From Isoetes taiwanensis (Eukaryota; Streptophyta; Lycopodiopsida; Isoetales; Isoetaceae): a stretch of 64,000 nt of DNA. The notes below the pieces were generated by a model that saw nothing but the letters and a program-made list of their open reading frames with translations, ran no database searches and had not been told where the DNA came from. Of the stretch, positions 55,800 through 64,000 are shown piece by piece. The first letter of the stretch is position 1; each line of letters begins with the position of its first letter. The stretch is from positions 6,427,310-6,491,309 of the forward strand of contig JAJEKV010000025.1 in the NCBI GenBank assembly GCA_021234155.1. Reading direction: 5' to 3'. Made by a program: the position numbers and the translations under genes.

Positions 55800-58370
55800 C
55801 GGCTAAGATCAAATATATGGAGCTCCTTTGCAAGTGGTTGTTGTTAGGCTGCCAACACAAAATATAGGACAATCAATTACAAATTGACTTTGGCATATCT
55901 TAGCAGAAGAGATATGCTCATAAGTTGCCAACTGCTCTGTAAACTGGATTAACATCATGCTCCAAGTATCGCAAAATATTTGGTTGAGAATTCGAAAGAC
56001 ATGATCTACAAATTTCATCAAAATATCTTTTAAACATCAGTCATTAAAACATTCAGAAATGTGAAGTAATTATATCTTACAAAAGTTTGCATCTCCAAAG
56101 TAACTTGCATAATGAGAAAGATCCAAGGACAAAATAGTAAAATGGAACTTCCAAATGCAGAATTAGAGAATGCAACACTTTGTAACCAAAAGATTCCATG
56201 AGCAGCAAGAATGTTCATGACATGCCTTATGACTACGTATGAAATGCAAATGATTTCCTCAAATTCCAAACGTTAAAAACTTTTAAGATGACCCTACAAA
56301 CCAAACCCGTTCACACATTAATGTCACTGCATGGCAATGGAATATGTCATTCGCTCACCCTCACACTTATAAGCATAATGCACCCTACAAATCTAGATGA
56401 AATATCTTTACAAATCTAGATGAAATATCTTTAGTATCAACAACAGTATGTTTGTACTCAAGGTTACCTGTTGTAAGATATCAGTTATTGGCGAGAGATT
56501 GCTAAACCTTGCTAGTTGCACAATTAATTCTGGAAGCCAGTTTAGGTATTCAATCCATCTAGAAAATGAGAAGCCATTGGCATAAGAAATATCACAAATC
56601 ATGCTGCCCCAATGAATCAAACTTTAACAATGCAATCTGCTTTTATACTCTGTACGTGTTGATATCCATAACAAAATCAACAATCTAGCTTTCAAAGCTT
56701 GAATTTTGTCTCAAGAGTCTTTAGGAGGCAGCACTTTGAAAAAAAAAGAAGAGGCTTGGACAAATTGCAACAAACAGCAAGTAATAACTTCACCTATTTT
56801 AGATGTTACGCTTTCTCCATTGTAAAGGTTTAGCATCTAATCTATGATCGAAGATGCAAGAAACCTTATCATTTGGCGCTTGTCCTCAGTATCCCTATAA
56901 CATTGCATGGCTAAGTGCCTGGACCATGGTTGCTTGTCAAGATTCATGTATAGCCATAATTGCTGCTCTTATTTTCTTACATAATAGAAATTGGTCTTCA
57001 ATGAGATGATGCTACAGCTTACAACAATAAAGGGATATGAGATGTCTTTGGCATTTGAGCAAAATCAGATACCATATGTCTATATAGAATGTTATAAACA
57101 TTCCTATCATGCATATAGTGCAAAAAATCCATACCATCTTTTCTGCATTAACCAAAGGTCCTCATTTAACAAGAGCAATTGCAAATGACAAAATAGCCTA
57201 CCATTGCAAATAACACAGTAAAGGATTAAATGATTGCATGCCAAGATCCATTAAGTGCAAGAAGAATTACCTCAGATACTTGTGAAACAATTACTAAAAT
57301 TGAAACCCATGTGAGAAATGACATGCACATGAACCGATCTCTTTCAAAAACCAGAAAGGAAAATCAAATATCACTCGGGAAAACTTCAGTCACGTAATGA
57401 GAAATCTTACCTCCACCAATGCCTTTTGAAAAAAATGAGTCGTGAATCTAATGCATGCTATGGCCTTCTTCTATTCTATTCTATTCTATTCTATTCTTCT
57501 ATTTTGTATTTGGGCTGCAAAATATATTACAATCAATTAAAGACGTAGTTAAACACATAATAATCTCAAAAGCAAAAAATCTTATATAGGTGAAAAGGTT
57601 CAGATATAGATACCCAGACGAATGTGCACATCTACCTATCTGACACAACAAACTATACCAGGCAAATGTTGCACATCTCCTTTGCACCTATCTGACACAA
57701 TCAACCATAGGCCCAGGCAAATGTGCACATGTCCTTTGCACCTATCTAACACAACCAACCATAGATGGAAATAGAAGATCTGCAAAAATAAATATTGCAG
57801 CTTGGCCCAAACCTGTAGCTTCCACTGGGCAAGCTCCAAATGATGCTTCTCAAACAGAATAGGATGTTCTAAAATGGCTTGTTATAAAGATAGGATGTTC
57901 TTTGCTTCTGCTTTTTCAAATTTGATGTAGACAGGAGGAAAAACGTGTTTTATATCTGTTCCACACCTGTTATCCCATGATTGATGGCATAGAGAAAGGA
58001 TAGAGAAGAGGAAAAATGAAATACAATATTGAAACCAAAGCAAGCATCTACCTCAAGATTAAGACTAAGGCTCAAGAAAAAGAGCTATAAAAGTGGAGAA
58101 AAGTACATGATTGAAGCCCTAGTTTCATGTATTAAAAGAATACAGAATCTAACCTGTAAACTAACCTGTCCACTGGATACGTCATCCAAATAATGGCTGC
58201 ATCTGAATATTTCCATCCGAGCTCAAACCCAACCGGATGCACCGTCCTAATCGTCATAGCAAATGCGGCATGCATTCTCCTTGCCATTACTTGGCCTGAA
58301 TACCTTGAGAATAACGAAACCTTGATGCATGATCTGAGCATGATTGTGGGCATGCCGAGGATAAAGACAT
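55800..58370 (-). CDS. Exon-like segments of an unrecognised multi-exon gene
   Basis: The clearest piece is 56468-56558: after a TTTTCTAG acceptor it reads WIEYLNWLPELIVQLARFSN then LSPITDILQQ and ends at CAG|GTAACC, a well-formed internal exon of 91 bp. Others are HVFRILNQIFCDTWSMMLIQ (near 56010), HLELAQWKLQ (near 57835) and HAAFAMTIRTVHPVGFELGW (near 58270), all on the minus strand. I cannot connect them in phase or name the family. An (ATTCT)n run lies at about 57465-57500. Confidence 0.3.
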
Positions 58371-58384
58371 CCTAGATAAGGAAT

Positions 58385-58625
58385 GCACAAAAACTGGGCA
58401 TTCGTTCCAAAATCCGAATGTCAAAGCCAATTAATTTGCATGTAAAGACAATAAGATTTATCATTTTGAATCTAAACCTCGCACCCATAACCTATTCGAA
58501 TCTGAAACTGGACATCAGCTCCAATATCTGCTATTCTAAAACTGGGCATCGGCTCCAAAATCTATTCAAAAACCTATTCCAAAACTGGGGATCAGCTCCA
58601 AAATCCAGATTTCGATCCAAGTCAT
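58385..58625. repeat. Short degenerate tandem repeat (AAAACTGGGCATCGGCTCC)
   Basis: Variants of AAAACTGGGCATCGGCTCC followed by AAAATC occur near 58389, 58505, 58538 and 58581, with spacing from 33 to 43 bp for the last three. Copies are diverged. Confidence 0.7.
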
Positions 58626-58629
58626 AGGG

Positions 58630-61350
58630 TAATCCACTTGCCCGGCTCTACGAACTCTAAGATTGCCGAGAAAATTTTGGCCCGAGCATGGGCATGCCCA
58701 CAACAGAATGTATACGAAAATAAAACATTCTGATTTTTGGAAAGCCGGAAATATTTGATGGCATCCAAAAACATTAAAATTTTAGTAAATCGACCAAAAA
58801 AAAAAAAAAAAAAAAAAAGTTTTCACCAAACCCGAAAAATCTCAAATTAACAATATTGATTTCCTCCACCATTTTCAATTGTTTAAAATTTTCTCTACGA
58901 ATAATAAACTCGGAATCCACTTCTATAATGAATGACATTTTGAAAACATGTGAAGATAATCAATCCCATGCCAAAGAACATATACTTCACGTGATTTAAT
59001 TCAGTTATACCCCCCTCCCAACACCATAATCATTCACAAAAGTTAATGCAATGTGTCCTAAAATCTACTACAATTAATAGAGAACACCACCCACATGTCA
59101 TATTTTGAAATCACCTTCAGCAGTACGCATGGAACATAAAACACGGAAGGCCTCGCGGGCGGCAGAATTGTAGGGCCACGTTTTAGCAGGTCCTGGATAG
59201 TGCTATCCTTTTGCTGTTTAATAAGGTCCATTGTAATTTCATACTTCTCATATGTATTTAGCTATGACAGATGAAACATCATCAAAGCCTCCATGAGTCA
59301 CCCTCCCCCCAGCTGTAGGTGGGGCAGAAGTTTGAGTGCATTTAGTGGCTAGAGAAGTACAATAGGCTTCATGAGATTGTAGATGTGTGTTCTTGCAATA
59401 AGTTGGCATGGCATACTATTTACAAGATGAGATCAAACAAGCGGACCATTGACAGGCTTCAAAATACATTAGAAAACCTGCATCTAGATGCGGACATGAC
59501 TTAGGTGGTGTCCTTGTGTGTAGACTATGCAGAAGTTCTTCGTGACTTTGAGAGTAATGCGATGAGCGAAAGTATAATATTGATTGTTTCCTAGCCCCTC
59601 CCTTTCCTGACTGTGCTCCCATATCACTACCTTTCGAGTAACCTTCCTTGTCTATTTATTTAATAAGAATTGATAGTATGCAAGAATGTACAAGAACAAT
59701 TAAGTATAATATATGACTTAAGAAACACCAATTGAGCATGAAAGTCTTCTATGATGTATTGTTAAATTTCACACTGAGCTCGTGCTCATATTTAAACGAT
59801 ACAGTTTTGATCTAACAAACCCCAAACAAAGAAATATGTTGACAATGCATGCCTAAGGCCTCCCTGCCCATCTCTCATCGAGCTAGTACACCCTGGCATA
59901 TAGCAAAGTCACTACAATGGGCCACCATGCTCAAAGATCTTGCACTTCCTGGGTAGTGTATCAATCTCTGGTGATGGCCGTCATGGCATCTCGGTTCGGG
60001 TACCAAAAACATTGAACAAGCCTCATCATGATCTCGACAATATGGACTCCCCATGTGTTGTGGTCCTTCTGAATAGGTCATGATGCCTTATGCAGTGCAG
60101 CCTGCTCACCCCATTCAAGAAACTCTACCGAGGCTCTCAAGCTGTAGAAGACCTACCTTATGGCCCTGTAAGTTAGAGGTCGAATATCACTTGCATATGA
60201 CAGTCTTAAAATACCATGTACTAGCTATACAACGACGAACTTATGCTTTGAGAACACATGGGTCGAGGCATATGGGATTGACATGAGGGGTGTTAGATAT
60301 ATTGTCGAAGTACCACCAGCCATGCACCTACCTACCTACCAACCAGTCCAAGGTGGGACAATAAATCCTAATCATGGAGTTAGTGAGTAGTACCATTGAC
60401 CACTGCATAATGTTCAATTAGCAAAAATGTGCCTAATAAACCATGTTGAAAAGAAGGATATTTCTCCAGTAATAATCGAGCATAAAATCATTGTGAGGTT
60501 TTTCCAATCTAATGCTACTATTAGATGGGACTTGCACTGCCACTCTAAAGTCTTCATAAAGATGTGGATAAAAAATGAGCAGTAGTGCTTGATGCTCCTA
60601 TTCACTAAGCATGTGAAGCGGAGCACTAGAATGAAACTACAAACGCGTCAAGCACATGCAACTAAGATGGACTAAGATGCAACTAAGAATAAAGTTAATG
60701 AGGGACAAGGTGCAATATATACCTGTTGATGAGCCATAAGTGTCCCTCCTCCTAATGTTCCTGAGGTTGGCATCCCTCGGGCGAGTGCACACCATTCACT
60801 TGCACCTCTCAATACATCATTGTCGTATGTCTGATGACCGAGTCAGCCGGTGATAGTGGGCAGAGTACTTATGATGTCAGGCCCATAAAAGTAACAAAAA
60901 ACATGTACCTCCTCCCAGAAGAGTGCAGGCAGTTGCAGTGATGCAGGCACTTCCAAGTCTGGAGGATAGCTCGCATCATGACGGTTGACCTGCGACCATC
61001 CACGAAGCGGCTGCAAAACTAGGTAACTCCAGACAACATGCCTCTCAAACTCGCCAAAGTGGTATAAGCAATACCCCCGGTGCGGTCTTTCAACCATGTA
61101 TGGTGGTGCTCGTGAGCGGTTCAGGCCCAACGCATCCAGAATTAATATTAGGGATTAATTTGTCAAGGATAGATTAGGTCTTAAATTATGGTCTTAAGTT
61201 ATGATTTGAGATTAGATAGGTAGATTAATATTCAAAGTTATGGGTCAATGGTTTAAACTAAAAAGTTAATGTTGGCATTTGGGTTAATGTTTTAAAGTCT
61301 AGACCTATGGTTCCAAAAAAAAAAAAAAAGAGAGAGATAAATTTGGCGCG
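58630..61350. other. Anonymous DNA, possibly an old transposon
   Basis: It contains A-runs near 58796 and 61317 and a (CTAC)n run near 60330. Minus-strand frames at 60843-61130 (RPHRGYCLYHFGEFERHVVW) and 59875-60081 read like protein but match no family I can name. They could be remains of a transposase or domesticated gene. Confidence 0.35.
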
Positions 61351-61352
61351 GC

Positions 61353-61829
61353 TGATAACGGGTCGCGGGCCTTTATACAGAAACAGTGGAGATCATATCA
61401 GATCTCCCGGAATTGGAAAAAAGACCAGATCCGGCCCTGCCATAAGGCGAATCCTTGATATTTTTGGCTGAAACCATGATTATATTGATTCTTGACCTTT
61501 GTGAAGATATTTCGGATTGGAAAAAGGTCATTATGGAAAAGGTCGATTTGTGCTTATATAAGCATCTGTTTCTCTTATTTTTGCCAGAGAACCCTCGATT
61601 GAGTCTTAGCAAAGTCATATACCTTGCCTGCAGTTAGTGTTGTTGAGCTTAAGTTTTAGGTTGAATCTATTGGATGCGGTTGAGGAAGGCAGGATAACGA
61701 TTTCTTGCTGTGATAGCCTGAGCCCGGTTGGGTGGAGAGCATAGCCGTGAAGGCTGAATTTTGAAGTTATTTGTTAGTAGATTACATTCTTTGATTCTTG
61801 CTTTACCGTAAAATCTTGTAGTTGTATCA
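61353..61829 (+). mobile_element. 5' LTR of a Ty3-like retrotransposon
   Basis: The proposed LTR runs from TGATAACGGG to TTGTATCA, giving inverted termini TGATA...TATCA. A TATATAA box lies at about 61554. Three bases downstream comes the primer-binding site. Only one LTR is within the window, so the left edge is inferred from the terminal motif alone. Confidence 0.6.
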
Positions 61830-61832
61830 ATT

Positions 61833-61844
61833 TGGTATCAGAGC
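61833..61844 (+). promoter_or_regulatory. Primer-binding site for initiator tRNA-Met
   Basis: TGGTATCAGAGC is the standard plant LTR-retrotransposon primer site complementary to the 3' end of initiator methionine tRNA. Confidence 0.9.
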
Positions 61845-61869
61845 CTCTTGATTTGAAAACCTCTGGACA

Positions 61870-62630
61870 ATGTCTACCAATCGCTTCGGCGTACCTGATC
61901 ATCAGTATACTCAGGCTATGAGCAATGCCAGCTACATAGCAGATCAAATGGCTATTCCTCCATCTATCAATCCTGCAGAGCGCCAAAAACAATTGGAAAA
62001 CCTGTGTCTGCCTATAAATTTTTATCTGAGCCTTCTGTGCAAACGAATGCACAGCTTAATTTATCCAGTCTGCCTCCAGAATCCTCTTGTAAATGACTAG
62101 AGAAAGTTGCAGGAATGCCTACCTTCTCTGGTGAAAAGAGAAACCCGCCCACCGTCTTTGGATTCCTCTCTACATGGGAAAGCTATTTTGAATTGGTAAA
62201 AGCTACCGAAAAGCAGAAGCTGCAGGCCATGGACAAATATCTGACAGATATGGCAAGAACATGGTGGCAGGGAAGAAAAAGAATGGACCCAAAGATTTTG
62301 ACATGGAAGAGTTTCAAAGAAGCTTTTGAAGGTTACAATTTGGCAGCTAACTACCATAATGATGTCAAGCGAGAATGGGATTTATTCAAGCAAGGCGATA
62401 ACGAATCAGTTTATCAGTACACATCGAATTCCAGTATTTGTCCACTCAAATGGATGGGTTAAGTGAGAAGGAATTGTTACGCAAATATATAGCTGGACTT
62501 AAAAATTCCTTATACACAGAATTATGCTTTATAGATCCTCAGACTTTGGAAGAAGCAACAAAGAAAGCTATAGCTGCAGAAAGGAAGTTAAATCCTGATT
62601 TTATAAACTGCAACATATGGGATGGATATC
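61870..62630 (+). pseudogene. Ty3-like retrotransposon gag, interrupted by a LINE
   Basis: From ATG 61870 the frame runs MSTNRFGVPDHQYTQAMSNA to a stop at 62098; the next piece reads MPTFSGEKRNPPTVFGFLST, WESYFELVKATEKQKLQAMD, WWQGRKRMDPKILTWKSFKE and AFEGYNLAANYHNDV, then after a frame change near 62440 LSEKELLRKYIAGLKNSLYT and LEEATKKAIAAERKL. This is the Retrotrans_gag capsid fold of Ty3-type elements. The zinc knuckle and all of pol are missing because a LINE joins at about 62637. Confidence 0.85.
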
Positions 62631-62636
62631 ACGAGG

Positions 62637-64000
62637 GAGGGAGGAAGGAAGGAAGGAAGGAATTTATTTTTAACGTCCGCAAAACCCAATCGGGTTATGG
62701 GACCCAATACAAAAGAGAGGGCAAAAGCCTAGACTGAAACTCGAGGACCAAGCCCCGTGACCAAACCAAAAAGGCCGAAGCCAAAATCAAACGTGGGGTC
62801 TAGCCCGATTACCGCGGGAACTTCGAGGAACGATGCCCCGTAGCAAATCACAATACTAAAATAAAACACAACAGAAGGGCATAAGCCCAAGCAAATCTCG
62901 GAGTCAAATCAACTAGACAGCCACTGCCCATGGATCAAGTGGCCAGTGATCCCGAATGATAGCCTGGCCGCCTCTATACACAGCCCACTTCCAGTCTTGA
63001 GGCGAGCCTCGCGGGACTTCGACACAATTCATCCTTCCGGCCCGGAGCCTGTCTTTGGGTAAGATCTTCCTGGACGGAGAAGGAGGTCCCTTGCAAGTGA
63101 TTGCCATGGTGGAGGATGTGCAGCATGGACAAAGCATCCCCTGGCCCGACCCGAAGAATGGCGGGGCGGTCAGGCCGTGCTGCTCCAACTCGACGAGCCG
63201 AGAGAATGCCATCTGCCTTTATGTGCATCACCTCTGCAAAGAAACGGGTGACCTCATCTGCCCCAGAAGTGCCTCTTGCTTCCTCCAAACCCACAATACG
63301 TAGGTTCAGGGCCGATGGGTGCGTTGTGGCCCAGTCGAGGACTTCAGCGGGACTGTGCGGTGGGCAAACAATCCAGCGGATGATGGCCTTGTGGGCATAG
63401 GTATCATCGGCACGGGGCGTAGCATCCCATGCTCGGGCGTAACCACAGTGAGGGTGCGGGTTATAGCATCGTAGTCTTCTTGTTGAATCCGCCTCCCCCA
63501 TTTATGCCGGCATCTCTAAAAGGCGGACCCGACTTCGAGGGAACAACCGAGCCGATGTTCACAGGCTATCGGATGGATGCGTGTCGAGGGTGTATGCAGG
63601 TGTGCGGTATAGGGCTAGAGTGAGGCCCAAATGATGGGGCTGCACGAAGATATGGTGCAATTAGCGGGGTCATAGGGCCTATTCAAGACGGCTCGAGGCG
63701 GCTTAAGGGTTCTTTTCTTTCTGGTCTCCACGGCCATGCGCTTGATCGGCAGAGCCATTCAGAGCAACAAGTGGATGGGCTAGAAATTGCTTGGTGGCCC
63801 GTGCGGTCGATGGTGGCACGAGGTATAGAAATTGCAAGCTGGGTCGGAAGGAGTATCTTCCGGTGGGCCAATATTGGCAAAAGAGGTAGGATCGGGCCCG
63901 GGGCTTGAGGTATAGAAGAATTGCAAGCCGGTGTGGAAGGAGGGTCTTCTTAGGTCCTATCTTGGCAAAGAGATAGGATCGTCTTGATTAGTCCGTGATG
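62637..64000 (-). mobile_element. Microsatellite-tailed LINE with ORF1, running off the window
   Basis: At its 3' end the plus strand reads GGAAGGAAGGAAGG, then AATTTATTTTTAACGTCCGC, that is, GCGGACGTTAAAAATAAATT followed by (CCTT)n on the element strand. The text TATGGGACCCAATAC matches the same position of the other family members. It is GC-rich. Only about 300 bp separates the ORF1 end from the 3' terminus, so ORF2 (endonuclease and reverse transcriptase) has been deleted. Confidence 0.8.
62913..63501 (-). pseudogene. L1-type LINE ORF1 (RNA-binding chaperone)
   Basis: The minus strand reads WATTHPSALNLRIVGLEEAR, ADEVTRFFAEVMHIKADGIL, SARRVGAARPDRPAILRVG, LSMLHILHHGNHLQGTSFSV and EDLTQRQAP, matching the RRM and C-terminal domain plan of L1 ORF1p (NLRIVGL, RVG, RPxIL, L+GT, EDLT). 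After EDLT a frame change leads to RLRAGRMNCVEVPRG and VYRGGQAII, the usual ORF1 tail. ORF1 coats LINE RNA and aids reverse transcription. A CCHC motif is not visible in this stretch. Confidence 0.75.

Noticed and set aside
1-64000. A CRISPR array or bacterial operons
   Set aside because: No regularly spaced short repeats with unique spacers; gene structure with introns and the transposon content are those of a plant nucleus.

Overview
The window looks like nuclear DNA of a land plant. Evidence: two intron-containing plant-type genes (a TrhO-rhodanese/serine-hydrolase fusion and ribosomal protein eL20 with telo-box motifs in its 5' region), PPR gene fragments, an LTR retroelement primed by initiator tRNA-Met, and Helitron, LINE, SINE-like and hAT-like elements. 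The style of the PPR fragments and the density of old nested transposons make me favour a fern-like plant, but that is a guess; 'land plant' is what the sequence supports. No rRNA, CRISPR or bacterial-style operon was seen.

Layout. 1-9347: a kinase-fragment locus present as one partial and two near-identical 3.52-kb tandem copies (2308-5827 and 5828-9347); each full copy ends in the 3' tail of a Helitron with its hairpin. 8342-about 18710: a decayed autonomous Helitron on the minus strand (Rep plus PIF1-like helicase), interrupted by a polyA-tailed LINE (10521-12623), a second LINE type on the plus strand (about 13962-15280) and a 615-bp hAT-like MITE (15772-16386) with a perfect 8-bp target duplication. 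18755-23500: a further Helitron end, a kinesin motor fragment, an inverted-repeat element and anonymous DNA.

23574-29248 (minus) is the best gene in the window: nine exons that join in frame to 626 codons, coding for an N-terminal TrhO-like domain, a rhodanese domain with its catalytic Cys loop, a Cys-rich linker and an FSH-type serine hydrolase. About 90 bp upstream of its start codon begins a 4.7-kb non-autonomous Helitron (about 29338-34075) that carries pieces of a PPR gene and an ankyrin-repeat gene. 34082-37196 is a duplicated non-coding segment with pieces of the second LINE family. 38060-42200 is a dead PDR-type ABCG transporter gene (minus) split by a LINE. 42715-46080 holds a LINE scrap, a TGCA-rich array, a tRNA-derived SINE candidate and a decayed Ty3-like gag. 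51094-51864 (minus) is an intact four-exon eL20 gene. 53468-55495 is a PPR pseudogene joined to an internally deleted Helitron Rep/helicase. 61353-62630 is the start of a Ty3-like element (LTR, primer site, gag) cut by a LINE that carries an L1-type ORF1 and runs off the right edge.

Only the fusion gene and eL20 look functional. Everything else with coding similarity is broken, and most of it reads as stacked transposition: Helitrons capturing gene pieces, LINEs and a MITE landing inside Helitrons, and repeated short tandem duplications that look like break-repair scars.
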